From assembly GCA_002309765.1 (NCBI GenBank), contig DBXY01000022.1:94246-115514 (forward strand): a stretch of DNA of 21,269 nt, in the 5' to 3' direction. The DNA is from Verrucomicrobia bacterium UBA1200. GTDB lineage: Bacteria > Verrucomicrobiota > Kiritimatiellia > RFP12 > UBA1067. The notes under the pieces were generated by a model, which was not told where the DNA came from, ran no database searches, and saw nothing but the letters and a program-made list of their open reading frames with translations. Every line of letters starts with the position of its first letter. The stretch's first letter is position 1. Below are positions 6,652 through 14,989 of this stretch, piece by piece. The translations under genes were made by a program, and so were the position numbers.

Positions 6652-7578
6652 ATGGCAAACGCTTTTCAAATCATTATCGCGGTAGCGGCGGTCGGCATAT
6701 TGTCCGCTAACGCCGGAGAACACCGCCGACTGGTGTTGGCGGATGAATCCCGCGCAACGCTTCATTACTATGACTCCGAAAACCCGGAGGCGTGTTTTTC
6801 CATTCCCGCGGAAAAACCCCTGTGGGATCTGACACCCGTTGGAGAACAAAAATACCGTTTCGTGGTCCGCAGCGGTTATATGGTGGCCGATCTCCAGCAA
6901 CGGAAGATCGTGGAAACCTATCGCAACCCGGCACTGGAAGGGGTCAGCAGCTTCTGCAACTACCGCAACGGCGAATACATTGCCTCGATCAACCCCGGCG
7001 GCGAACTGCACAACAAGGCGATGCTGGTGAAACGCTTCTCCCCCAATCGGGAATTGACGGCCACCTACATCTTCCGGGGTATTTTTTACTGCCGCACCAT
7101 GAAATACTGGGCGGAGCGCGACGAAATTCTGATCGCGCACGAACGCGGTTTCGCCCGCTGCCGGATCCCCAAGGATTTGGCGGCCGGCACCGCTCCCGAC
7201 GCGCTTCAGGAGGGGGAGTTCCTGTCGAACATTGAGATTTTAACCGGGCGGAACTCTTTCGAGGCGGTCCCGGACCGCGCGGGCAAGGGCTATTGGGAAA
7301 GCACCGGTTACGGAACCCAGCTGGCGCACCTAACGTTGGACGGCAAGGTGATATCGCTTTGGCGGGCGGACCAGTCGGGCAAAAAGAATCACTTCTACGC
7401 CCAAACCGCCGAAATGCCCAACGGTGACATTTATGTCGCGAACTGGAACGGGCACGGCGTCAAGGACAGCTACAAGGGTTGGCAAGTGATAGAATTCGAC
7501 CGCGACGGCAAGGTGGTCTGGCATCTTGACGATCCAGACAAGTACGGGTCGATCAGCGGCATCTGCGTGATTGAATAG
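6652..7578 (+). CDS. Exported beta-propeller-like protein of unknown function
   Basis: A 308-residue protein with a probable N-terminal signal (MANAFQIIIAVAAVGILSANAGEH, cleavage after the ANA at about residue 21), although the n-region lacks basic residues. The remainder consists of repeated short beta-strand units with turn motifs such as DLTPVGEQKYRFVV, YMVADLQQRKIVETY, LAHLTLDGKVISLWRAD and IEFDRDGKVVWHLDDP. The last two resemble NHL/PQQ/arylsulfotransferase-type propeller blades. A conserved-looking block, HFYAQTAEMPNGDIYVANWN, precedes the C-terminus. No catalytic site can be named. It starts an operon with a Gfo/Idh/MocA dehydrogenase (13 bp downstream) and a secreted tricorn protease, so it may bind a sugar or peptide outside the cytoplasm. 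The fold is inferred from repeat rhythm, not shown. Confidence 0.62.
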   Translation: MANAFQIIIAVAAVGILSANAGEHRRLVLADESRATLHYYDSENPEACFSIPAEKPLWDLTPVGEQKYRFVVRSGYMVADLQQRKIVETYRNPALEGVSSFCNYRNGEYIASINPGGELHNKAMLVKRFSPNRELTATYIFRGIFYCRTMKYWAERDEILIAHERGFARCRIPKDLAAGTAPDALQEGEFLSNIEILTGRNSFEAVPDRAGKGYWESTGYGTQLAHLTLDGKVISLWRADQSGKKNHFYAQTAEMPNGDIYVANWNGHGVKDSYKGWQVIEFDRDGKVVWHLDDPDKYGSISGICVIE

Positions 7579-7591
7579 CGAGAGGAACGGC

Positions 7592-8749
7592 ATGAATCGT
7601 AAATTGACGGCGGCAATGGTTGGCGGCGGGGTCGGGGCGTTCATCGGCCCGGTACACCGCATGGCGTTGAGATTGGGGAATTTCGCCGACGTGGTGGCGG
7701 GCACGTTCAACCGCGACGCGGCGCAGAACGCGCAGACCGGACGAGAATTGCTCATCGCGCCGGAACGGGTCTACCTGGATTGGCAAACGATGCTGCAAAG
7801 CGAGGCGAAACGCCCCGACCGGGTAGATTTCGTGATTGTCTGCACCCCCAACCACCTGCACTACGCCATCACCAAAGCCAGCCTTGAGGCCGGGTTCGAC
7901 GTGATGTGCGAAAAGCCGCTGACCCTTACCGTCGCCGAGGCGGAAGAGCTGGCCGCGCTGGCGAAGAAAAAACGCCGCGTCATCGGTCTGATGCACACCT
8001 ACAGCGGCTACCCGATGGTCAAGCTGGCGCGGGATTTGGTCAAGAACGGCAGCATCGGCAAGGTCTGCAAAGTGGTGGTGGAGTACCAACAGGGCAGTTT
8101 CCGCAAGCTCGACTTCTCGGTGCCGCTCGACAAGCGCAACAAGTGGAAGATGGACCCCAAGTATTCGGGCATCAGCTGCTGTATGGGCGATATCGGTATC
8201 CACGCCGCGCATCTGGTGGAGTACGTGACCGGTCTGGAAATCCGCGAAGTGCTTGCGGAGTTGTCCAGCTATGTCGCCCCGGCGGCTCTTGACGACGACG
8301 GTTCGGTGCTGTTGCGGCTGTCGAAAGGCGCCCGCGGGGTGATGGTGTCCTCAAAAATCGCCACCGGCGAGGAAAACGGGCTGCGGCTTAAAATCTACGG
8401 CGAAAAACGCGGGCTTTTCTGGTATCAGGAGAATCCCAATTACCTGCGGGTGGCGGCGCAGCGCGAGCCGGAACAAACCTTCAAGCGCGGCAACCCCTAT
8501 GTGCGGGAAATTTCCCCCGCCGCCGCACGGGCGGCGAATGTCCCGGCCGGTCATCCGGAAGGATACATCGAGGGTTTCGTCAACATCTACCGTAATTTCT
8601 GCGGCACGCTGGAAGCGCGGCGCGAACGGCGCAAGCCGACGGAACTGGAGCTTGATTTCCCCGACGCCCGCGCCGGAATACGGGGCATGAAATTCGTTGA
8701 GGCCGCCGTTAAATCTTCGCAAGCCGGCGGGGTTTGGGTAACGTTGTAA
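7592..8749 (+). CDS. Gfo/Idh/MocA-family NAD(P)-dependent oxidoreductase
   Basis: A 385-residue enzyme. The N-terminal Rossmann fold has GGGVGAFIG (11-19) for NAD(P), then CTPNHLHYAI (84-93) and the family EKP motif (Glu107-Pro109, Lys108 being the usual catalytic lysine). The C-terminal domain carries GDIGIHAAHL (199-208), with Asp200 and His204 in the positions typical of the catalytic Asp/His pair. These enzymes oxidise or reduce sugars, inositols and derivatives; the specific substrate is not evident. The ATG at 7592 follows AGAGGAA; an in-frame TTG at 7571 overlaps the upstream stop region and is less likely. No Tat or Sec signal is present, so it is cytoplasmic, unlike its two operon partners. 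Confidence 0.86.
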   Translation: MNRKLTAAMVGGGVGAFIGPVHRMALRLGNFADVVAGTFNRDAAQNAQTGRELLIAPERVYLDWQTMLQSEAKRPDRVDFVIVCTPNHLHYAITKASLEAGFDVMCEKPLTLTVAEAEELAALAKKKRRVIGLMHTYSGYPMVKLARDLVKNGSIGKVCKVVVEYQQGSFRKLDFSVPLDKRNKWKMDPKYSGISCCMGDIGIHAAHLVEYVTGLEIREVLAELSSYVAPAALDDDGSVLLRLSKGARGVMVSSKIATGEENGLRLKIYGEKRGLFWYQENPNYLRVAAQREPEQTFKRGNPYVREISPAAARAANVPAGHPEGYIEGFVNIYRNFCGTLEARRERRKPTELELDFPDARAGIRGMKFVEAAVKSSQAGGVWVTL

Positions 8750-8785
8750 AGGTCGTTTCGCGAAGTTGTAAAAAGGATCATAAAG

Positions 8786-11700
8786 ATGAAGTTTGTTGCG
8801 TTGTTGGCGTTGTCTGCGATTGCCGCAGTTGGGAGTTTCGCAGAGGAAGATTGGTCGCGGATTTATCTCGGAACCCGTCCGGCGGTCTCGCCCGACGGCC
8901 AAACGTTTTACTTCGAGTGGAACGACCGGATTTGGTCCGCCCCGACTGCCGGCGGAACCGCAAAATCCGTATCGTCGTCGCGCTGCAAGGATGTGCGGCC
9001 GAGCCTGTCGGCGGACGGCAAACGGCTGATTTTCTCCAGCGACCGGGACGGCGGTTTCAAGGTCTTTGAGTGTCCGGTGGAGGGCGGCAAAGTGCGGCAG
9101 GTGACCTTCCACTCCGAAAACACCTACCCGTGCGGGATCACCCCGGACGGTTCAAACGTGGTCTGCGTGGCAAACCGCGACAACGCCAGCTCCAAAGGAT
9201 CGTACCGCATCATCTTCACCCCGCTGCTGCAGCGCGGTCCGGAAAAGATGCCGTTTGACCTGGAAGCCAACGACCCGGCGATATCGCCGGACGGCTCCGT
9301 CATGCTGTTCACCTACAACAGCAATTGGTTGGCGACCCGCAAGCGGTTCGCGTCTTACAAAACCGCCTCCCAAGTCTCCGAAATCTGGAGCTACCGTTTT
9401 TCCGATAAAAAAATGGAGTGCTTTATCAAAAGCGCCGAAAGCGTCAGCAACCCGGTGTGGGCACCGGACGGGAAAAGCGTCATCTACATCGCGATGGAAA
9501 AGGGCATCCGCAATATCCGCCGCCGTTATCTGGACGGGAAAGACATCGGACTGACCGATTTTTCCGACGACCACGTGCAGACCGCCAGCATTTCGCAGGA
9601 CGGGAAAACCCTGGTGTTCCGCCAAGGTTTTGATTTCTGGAGATTAAACATCGCTGACGCCGGCTCGCGTCCCGAGAAGATCACGCTGCACCCGGAAGGC
9701 GGCTACATGGCGCGCCCCGAATCCATCCGGCGAATGTTCGAAAAGGTTACCAACCTTGACTCCACCGGCGATTTCGATTTTTGCGACAACGGGATGCAGG
9801 TGGCGTTCACCGCCGGCGGCGGATTGTGGGTAATGGACACCGAGATCCGAACACCGCAACTGGTTGACGGCGGCGGCACCGTCTTTATCCGCGAATGCGC
9901 CTTCAACCTGGACGGATCGGCGCTTTACTATTTGGCCGACCGCGGCGATGGTTCGGACATCAGGGTGGCCCGGCGCAAGGACGCCTCGCGCGGATGGTGG
10001 GACAACAACGCCTTTGAAATCAAAAACGTGGTTTCCGATGACTGCCGCCGCGAGAGTTTCTCGCTGTCGCCAGACGGCAAACGGATGGCTTGGAAGGACC
10101 CGCTGGGGCAAATCCATTTCGCCGGGATTGACGGGGTGAACATTTCCTCCGCCCCACCCTGCGCCGGATCCGGCGATTACTGCTGGAGTCCCGACGGCAA
10201 CTGGGTGGCGGCGTCGATCGGCGATGTTTACCGTAACCGCGATGTCTGGATTGTGGCGGTGGACGGCAGCCGCGAGGCGTACAATGTTTCCCGCAATTTC
10301 AAGTGGGACGGTTCGCCAATCTGGAGCCCGGACGGCAAGATTATCGCTTTTTGCGGGGAACGCGCCGAAGCGGCTGACGAAACGCAGCTTTGCTATGTTT
10401 ACCTCGACCCCAAGGACGAAGAACACGACCTAAACGACGTCAAGATCGAGAAGGCGGTTAAGAAAATCGCCGACAACTCCGCCGGCGAAAAGAAAAAAGC
10501 CGAACCGAAGAAGGACAAAAAAGAACCGCTGACTATCGTCTTCGACGGACTGTGCGACCGGGTCCGGACTGTAAAAACCGGCAAAATCTCCTCGCCGTTT
10601 TTCTCCCACGACTCCCGGACCATCGCCTTTACATCCGGCTCCGCCGTGCAAAAAATCACCGTGCCGAGCAAACTAACGGCGGAAAAATTTCTCACCAAAA
10701 CCGGCGTTCCGGGCAAATGGATTGCCAAGGAAAACCGGGTACTGCGCTTGGTTAACGGACATCCCGCGCACGGCGACACCGAGTTCACCTTCAAAGCGTA
10801 CCTGACCTTCAACCTCGCCGATTACCAGGAACTGGGCTTCCGGACCGCCTGGGGCCGGCTCCGCGACGGATTCTATGACCCGAATTTCCACGGCGCAGAC
10901 TGGCAGGCGGTACGCAACAAATACCTTGCGGCGGCTCGCAACGCCACCAGCCATTCCGTCTTTTCGCGGACGGTGGACATGATGCTGGGCGAACTGGACG
11001 CGTCACATTTGGCATTCCGATCCAGTACGGAATCGGATCGGCTTTGGGTGCCGAAAGCCGCCGACACGGGATGGACCAGCGTGACCGCCCATCTGGGGCT
11101 GCGCTTCGATCCTGAATGGCGCGGCGACGGATGGAAAATCAGCCAGATCATCAAAGGCGGACCGGCCGAAGAGGCGAGCTACGATTTCGCGGTCGGCGAT
11201 GTCATAACCGATATTGACGGAGTCGCGGTACATCCCGGCGACGACCCCTGCATCGCCCTTAACGGCCCGCTCAACCGGGAAATGGTGGTGACCGTGTGCC
11301 GCAACGGCGATAAAAAGAACGCAACGCGGGTAAGGGTGAAGTCCGCGTCATACATCAAAATCCGCAAACTGGTCGGCGATATGAAACTGAAGGACAACCG
11401 CGACTATGTCCACGGCAAAAGCAACGGGGCCTTGGGATATCTGCACATCGACGCGATGGATATGCCCAGCTTCTATCAGTTCCAGCAGGAGGTGTTTTCC
11501 GAGGGATACGGTAGAAAGGGTCTGATTATTGACGTGCGCGGCAACGGTGGCGGCAGTACCGCCGACAAGGTTCTGGCCATAATTTGCGGCATTTACCAGA
11601 CCCATTTCTACAACCGCAATCTCGGGCCGGGATACTACATGTACCGGTGGGGAAAACCGGTTTGGCATAAACCGATTCTGGTAATGTGCGACGAAGACTC

Positions 11701-12034
11701 CGCCTCCAACGCCGAAATTTTCACCCATGCGGTGAAGTCGCTCAAGCGCGGCCGGGTGGTCGGGCGTACCACCGGCGGCAACGTGATCAGCACCTACGGT
11801 AACGACCTGCTGGATCTGGGATTCATGCGCGAGCCGCATATCGGGTGTTTCACTCCGGAAGGCATCGACATGGAATTCCACGGCGCGGTGCCGGACATCG
11901 AGGTGATCAACAGCCCGGCCGATTTGGCGCAAGGCAAAGACACCCAGCTGGACACTGCGATCAAAGCGTTGCAGGAAGACGTTGAGAGTTACGAAAAGAA
12001 CGCCCCGAAGATTCAGTACCAGTACGCGAAATAA
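8786..12034 (+). CDS. Secreted tricorn-type S41 protease
   Basis: A 1082-residue protein, about the length of archaeal tricorn. A Sec signal (MKFVALLALSAIAAVGSFA, cleavage near residue 19) leads into PD40/WD40-like propeller blades with repeated SPDG/SADG turns (SPDGQTFYF, SADGKRLIF, SPDGSVMLF, SPDGKRMAW, WSPDGNWVA, WSPDGKIIAF). A Lys/Glu-rich linker occupies about residues 551-583. The C-terminal half has the core domain, a PDZ-like segment (GLRFDPEWRGDGWKISQIIK, PAEEASYDFAVGDVITDIDG) and the S41 domain. The tetrad is intact: Ser740-His741 (DASHLAF), Ser974 (DSASNAEIF) and Glu1030 (MEFHGAVPDIEV), close to Ser745, His746, Ser965 and Glu1023 of Thermoplasma tricorn. It should degrade oligopeptides in the periplasm or outside. 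It lies 36 bp after the oxidoreductase, with AAGGATC upstream. Confidence 0.9.
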   Translation: MKFVALLALSAIAAVGSFAEEDWSRIYLGTRPAVSPDGQTFYFEWNDRIWSAPTAGGTAKSVSSSRCKDVRPSLSADGKRLIFSSDRDGGFKVFECPVEGGKVRQVTFHSENTYPCGITPDGSNVVCVANRDNASSKGSYRIIFTPLLQRGPEKMPFDLEANDPAISPDGSVMLFTYNSNWLATRKRFASYKTASQVSEIWSYRFSDKKMECFIKSAESVSNPVWAPDGKSVIYIAMEKGIRNIRRRYLDGKDIGLTDFSDDHVQTASISQDGKTLVFRQGFDFWRLNIADAGSRPEKITLHPEGGYMARPESIRRMFEKVTNLDSTGDFDFCDNGMQVAFTAGGGLWVMDTEIRTPQLVDGGGTVFIRECAFNLDGSALYYLADRGDGSDIRVARRKDASRGWWDNNAFEIKNVVSDDCRRESFSLSPDGKRMAWKDPLGQIHFAGIDGVNISSAPPCAGSGDYCWSPDGNWVAASIGDVYRNRDVWIVAVDGSREAYNVSRNFKWDGSPIWSPDGKIIAFCGERAEAADETQLCYVYLDPKDEEHDLNDVKIEKAVKKIADNSAGEKKKAEPKKDKKEPLTIVFDGLCDRVRTVKTGKISSPFFSHDSRTIAFTSGSAVQKITVPSKLTAEKFLTKTGVPGKWIAKENRVLRLVNGHPAHGDTEFTFKAYLTFNLADYQELGFRTAWGRLRDGFYDPNFHGADWQAVRNKYLAAARNATSHSVFSRTVDMMLGELDASHLAFRSSTESDRLWVPKAADTGWTSVTAHLGLRFDPEWRGDGWKISQIIKGGPAEEASYDFAVGDVITDIDGVAVHPGDDPCIALNGPLNREMVVTVCRNGDKKNATRVRVKSASYIKIRKLVGDMKLKDNRDYVHGKSNGALGYLHIDAMDMPSFYQFQQEVFSEGYGRKGLIIDVRGNGGGSTADKVLAIICGIYQTHFYNRNLGPGYYMYRWGKPVWHKPILVMCDEDSASNAEIFTHAVKSLKRGRVVGRTTGGNVISTYGNDLLDLGFMREPHIGCFTPEGIDMEFHGAVPDIEVINSPADLAQGKDTQLDTAIKALQEDVESYEKNAPKIQYQYAK

Positions 12035-12065
12035 GGCCCAGCGATCGGCTTAAAGTCAATCCGGA

Positions 12066-12081
12066 GCGTCAGCCATGACGC
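12066..12081. terminator. Hairpin between convergent genes
   Basis: GCGTCA-GCCA-TGACGC is a perfect six-base-pair stem with a four-base loop. It lies in the 64-bp gap where the tricorn gene (plus) and the radical SAM gene (minus) converge. There is no T-run on either side, so it is not a textbook intrinsic terminator, but its location suits a shared 3' end. Confidence 0.35.
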
Positions 12082-12098
12082 AGCCTTGGGGGTGCCGC

Positions 12099-13916
12099 TT
12101 ATTTCTTGCGGAACCAGAACGACGCGGGCAGGTCTAACCCCCTGCCCTGCATATAGTTGTACACCGCGAGCGAAAGCCCCTCGCCCAATGAAGCGTGGTC
12201 GGGGGCTTTGGGTTCCCGATAAGAAATCTCGTTAAGCGCGAAACGCCGTTCCGACAAATCGGGGAAATCGGGCTGGATGCCGAAAAGTTCCGGCTGCCGC
12301 GCGATCGGGCTGTGCACGGTAAGCGCAAAACGGTGCCAAAACGCAGAATGGACCAAACCGTCGCGGAACATATCGCGCACCGTAGCCAAAGCGCCCAATG
12401 TCTCTTGTTTGGTCTCGGTGGGGAAACCGTACATCAAATACAGATGCACCAGCAATCCGGCATCGACCAGATTGGTGCACACCGTTCTGGCACTGGCGCA
12501 GGTTATTCCCTTGTTCATCAGCTTGAGCAGCCGGTCGTTGGCGCACTCCAGACCGGCGGAGATTCCGATGCATCCCGACTCGGCCATCAATGCGCACAAT
12601 TCCGCCGTAAACGCGGTGTCGAGCCGGATGTTGCCCCACCAAACCAACCGTTCCCGGCGTTCCAGCAGCTCCCTCGAAACCGCGCGCAGCAAAGCCGGGG
12701 CGAGCGCCTCGTCGGTGAAGTGAAACGCCGAGATTCCGGTGGCGTCGCGCATGGCCAGCATCGCGTCCACCGCCTGTTTGGCCTGCGCCGGGGAGTACCG
12801 CCCGATGTAATCCAGCGAAACATCGCAAAACGCGCATCGGTGCCAATAGCAACCGTTGGCCAGCTGAACCTTAATCCAATGGCCATCCGACCACAGCCGC
12901 ATGCCCAAGTTGGGACTCTCGACCAATGACAAATACTTACTGAAATCCAAATCGTCGTAATTTGAAACCGGGACGCGGTACTGCCCGCCGCAAGCGTGCC
13001 CGGTGGAAGCGGGCGGCGGAAAACCGTCCTTAAAATCCGCTATCGTCCTGGTTCTAACCAGCGGTCCCTGCCCGATAATTCCGAGCCACGGATCGAAACC
13101 CTCGCCATAACAAATGTAATCAACGAACCGGAACACCCTCGCATCGGTCAGATGCAGCAACTCCGTGTTAACGTAACCGCCCCCGATCGCGATCTTGACC
13201 TTCGGGGCCAACCGCCGTACCGCCGCGGCAACCCGAAAAGCGCCGTAAACCGTTCCGGGGAAAGGAATCGTGATGCCGACCACATCGGGTTTGCGCTCCT
13301 CCAGCGCTTTGGCGGTCAAGCTGTCCACCAGCCGGTCCACATAAGTCGGGGCATCCGACTCCAACCGGGCCAGAATGGGGTCAAACCGGGGGGCGGCAAC
13401 CGCCAAATGCTCCGCGTAACGGGCCAATCCGAAACTGGGTTCGACCGTCTCCCGGAAAATCATCGAAAGGTCGTCCAGAAAAAGCGAGCAAAGCAGTTTA
13501 GCCTTGTCGCAGATTCCGCTACCGCCAAAATCATCGAAGAGCGAATTTTCATCTCCGCCATCATCCAACTGGCGGAAATGCGGGCCTTCCGGAAGCACGC
13601 CGCGCCGGCAGTAACTCCAAGCAAACTCCGGGGAACGTCCTTGGAGAAACGCCACCACCGGCTTAATGTGGGTAAGGTAACTTTCCGAATTGGCCAGCAA
13701 AAATTTTGCGCAAGCGGAACGCGGGCGTTGTTTTTTAGCCGCCGCCACGGCACAAGAAACCCCGGCGGCAGAAAACATTTCCAACGCTACCGCCAGGGAA
13801 AAATCTACTTGCGAGACCTCCGCCCCGCGTTCTTTTAGAAATCCGCACAACACCGGCATCGCCGGATATGGCGTGTTAACCTGAACTGCGGGCGGAGTTA
13901 CCAGCAGGACGCGCAT
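12099..13916 (-). CDS. Cobalamin-binding-domain radical SAM protein
   Basis: A 605-residue protein. The N-terminus (MRVLLVTPPAVQVNTPYPAM) and residues 205-272 (KPDVVGITIPFPG, KIAIGGGYVN, FVDYICYGEG) form the Rossmann-like B12-binding module. It lacks an obvious DxHxxG, so any cobalamin would bind base-off/His-off. The radical SAM core follows, with NGCYWHRCAFCDVS (Cys356, Cys361, Cys364) as 4Fe-4S ligands. The spacing is CX4CX2C rather than CX3CX2C. Later blocks (FHFTDEALAP, WWGNIRLDTAF, GISAGLECANDRLLKLMNKG, LYLMYGFPTETKQE) are typical of this superfamily. Residues 40-200 are not assigned to a known domain. It may be a methylase or other B12/SAM enzyme; the substrate is unknown. Its ATG is six bases after the tatA stop, with no good ribosome site, so it is probably coupled to tatA. 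Confidence 0.83.
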   Translation of the reverse strand: MRVLLVTPPAVQVNTPYPAMPVLCGFLKERGAEVSQVDFSLAVALEMFSAAGVSCAVAAAKKQRPRSACAKFLLANSESYLTHIKPVVAFLQGRSPEFAWSYCRRGVLPEGPHFRQLDDGGDENSLFDDFGGSGICDKAKLLCSLFLDDLSMIFRETVEPSFGLARYAEHLAVAAPRFDPILARLESDAPTYVDRLVDSLTAKALEERKPDVVGITIPFPGTVYGAFRVAAAVRRLAPKVKIAIGGGYVNTELLHLTDARVFRFVDYICYGEGFDPWLGIIGQGPLVRTRTIADFKDGFPPPASTGHACGGQYRVPVSNYDDLDFSKYLSLVESPNLGMRLWSDGHWIKVQLANGCYWHRCAFCDVSLDYIGRYSPAQAKQAVDAMLAMRDATGISAFHFTDEALAPALLRAVSRELLERRERLVWWGNIRLDTAFTAELCALMAESGCIGISAGLECANDRLLKLMNKGITCASARTVCTNLVDAGLLVHLYLMYGFPTETKQETLGALATVRDMFRDGLVHSAFWHRFALTVHSPIARQPELFGIQPDFPDLSERRFALNEISYREPKAPDHASLGEGLSLAVYNYMQGRGLDLPASFWFRKK

Positions 13917-13922
13917 CGGGCA

Positions 13923-14180
13923 CTACGCGTCCGTCTTTTCTTCTGTCTTGGGGGCTTCGACCTTGGCGACATCATCCGCATTGATGCTGTCGACAATTTC
14001 CTTGACCTCGCTGTTGGCGATTTTCTCGCCCTCTTCCTTGCCCTTCTTGAACTCGCCCAGCGAACGGCCCAAAGAACGGGCGAGATCCGGCAGCTTCTTT
14101 CCGCCGAACAGCACCAAGATGATAATCAACACCAGCAACAACTGGGTCGGACCGATATTCTGAATAAATGCCAGATTCAT
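13923..14180 (-). CDS. tatA: Sec-independent (twin-arginine) translocase subunit TatA
   Basis: An 85-residue protein with the full TatA/E layout: a short N-terminal membrane helix (TQLLLVLIIILVLFG, 12-26), the hinge FGGKKLPDLARSLG with the conserved FG and LP, an amphipathic helix (RSLGRSLGEFKKGKEEGEK) and an acidic C-tail. TatA oligomers form the pore for folded proteins brought by TatBC. AAGGAG six bases before the ATG supports the start. Two Tat-signal proteins are encoded at 1-1025, so substrates are present locally. It lies 40 bp after smpB. tatC is not in the window. Confidence 0.93.
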   Translation of the reverse strand: MNLAFIQNIGPTQLLLVLIIILVLFGGKKLPDLARSLGRSLGEFKKGKEEGEKIANSEVKEIVDSINADDVAKVEAPKTEEKTDA

Positions 14181-14200
14181 AACGTCTCCTTACCTCTAAA

Positions 14201-14213
14201 CCATCAGCGATGG
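14201..14213 (-). promoter_or_regulatory. Small hairpin between smpB and tatA
   Basis: CCATC-AGC-GATGG is a five-base-pair perfect inverted repeat in the 40-bp smpB-tatA gap. On the minus strand it is followed by TTTAG. It could be a weak attenuator or an RNA-processing site; it may also be chance. Confidence 0.25.
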
Positions 14214-14220
14214 CGTTAAC

Positions 14221-14697
14221 TCACCTTGCCCGCATGGCGCGGCGGGCTTCCAAATCCGCATCCCGCCGCCGAATGGTCTCGCGCTTGTCCACCTGCGATT
14301 TGCCGCGGCAAACCCCCAGCTCCACCTTAACGCGCCCTTTCGGCGTCAGGTACAGCCGGAGCGGGATGAGCGTCATCCCCTTTTGCTCCGAATAGGCCTG
14401 CAGTTTCAAGATTTCGCGCTTGTGCATCAGCAGCCGCCGGGTACGCAACGACTCGTGGTTGAAACGGTTTCCGAACGCATAAGGCGGTATGCGCACCTGA
14501 TTCAGGTAAAGCTGCCCACCCTTAACCTCGGCGTAGGATCCGGTCAACCCGGCCTCGCCGTTTCGGACCACCTTAACCTCGGTGCCGACCAGCTCGATGC
14601 CGGCCTCAAACCGTTCTTCAACGATATAATCGTGCAACGCGCGCCGGTTTACCGTCAGGACACCGTCCTTCGCCTTGCTTTTTGCGCCCGAAGCCAT
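14221..14697 (-). CDS. smpB: SsrA-binding protein SmpB
   Basis: A 158-residue protein with the SmpB OB-fold: GVLTVNRRALHDYIVEERFE (12-31), a GIELVGTEVKVVRNGEAGL segment where the family has GxxLxGTEVKSLR, then NRFNHESLRTRRLLMHKREI (77-96). It ends with the basic tail (GKSQVDKRETIRRRDADLEA) that enters the empty mRNA channel. SmpB carries tmRNA to stalled ribosomes. GGAGG lies eight bases before the ATG. Residues such as VVRNGE in place of the more common SLRxGK are mild departures. The gene follows rpoZ by 25 bp. The ssrA (tmRNA) gene is not seen here. Confidence 0.95.
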   Translation of the reverse strand: MASGAKSKAKDGVLTVNRRALHDYIVEERFEAGIELVGTEVKVVRNGEAGLTGSYAEVKGGQLYLNQVRIPPYAFGNRFNHESLRTRRLLMHKREILKLQAYSEQKGMTLIPLRLYLTPKGRVKVELGVCRGKSQVDKRETIRRRDADLEARRAMRAR

Positions 14698-14722
14698 AAA
14701 CCAGCCTCCACTTGCCGTTTAA

Positions 14723-14965
14723 TCACGACCAGCGGGAATGGGCCTCCTCGGTCTTAAAGACCTCGCCAAAATCGATCTGCGCCAGCAATTTGCCTTCGGC
14801 GATCTCACGCAACGCGATGTCTTCTTTATCCTCGTTCAGCGACAACGGCTTCACCAACGGCCGTTCACCTTTATTAAGCTGGCGGACACGACGGGAAACC
14901 ACGTTAACCAGCACCGGAATGCTTGTGATCTGCGTTTTTGCCTTCTCAATCAGTTCAACATTCAC
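14723..14965 (-). CDS. rpoZ: RNA polymerase omega subunit
   Basis: An 80-residue protein starting at GTG (14965-14963), which has GGAGGTG immediately upstream. A longer reading to 15010 would cover the promoter and is rejected. The sequence fits omega: ELIEKAKTQITSIPVLVNVVSRRVRQLNKGERPLV, followed by the hallmark DIALREIAEGKL near residues 48-59. Omega binds the beta-prime subunit and helps polymerase assembly and ppGpp response. It heads the rpoZ-smpB-tatA-radical SAM unit. Confidence 0.9.
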   Translation of the reverse strand: MNVELIEKAKTQITSIPVLVNVVSRRVRQLNKGERPLVKPLSLNEDKEDIALREIAEGKLLAQIDFGEVFKTEEAHSRWS

Positions 14966-14970
14966 TAGAA

Positions 14971-14977
14971 CACCTCC
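14971..14977 (-). promoter_or_regulatory. Shine-Dalgarno setting the rpoZ GTG start
   Basis: GGAGGTG on the minus strand lies five bases before the GTG at 14965. It separates the true start from the longer open frame that runs through the promoter. Confidence 0.7.
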
Positions 14978-14989
14978 AAAAGAGATAAT

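Noticed and set aside
6591..6710. 39-residue upstream frame from the ATG at 6591 as a real gene
   Set aside because: Low-complexity Ala/Arg-rich translation and only a weak GTGAGAG ribosome site. It overlaps the propeller gene out of frame. Kept only as part of the leader observation.
12996..13838. 280-residue plus-strand open frame inside the radical SAM gene
   Set aside because: It is antisense to the B12-binding region and has no recognisable motifs or start signal.
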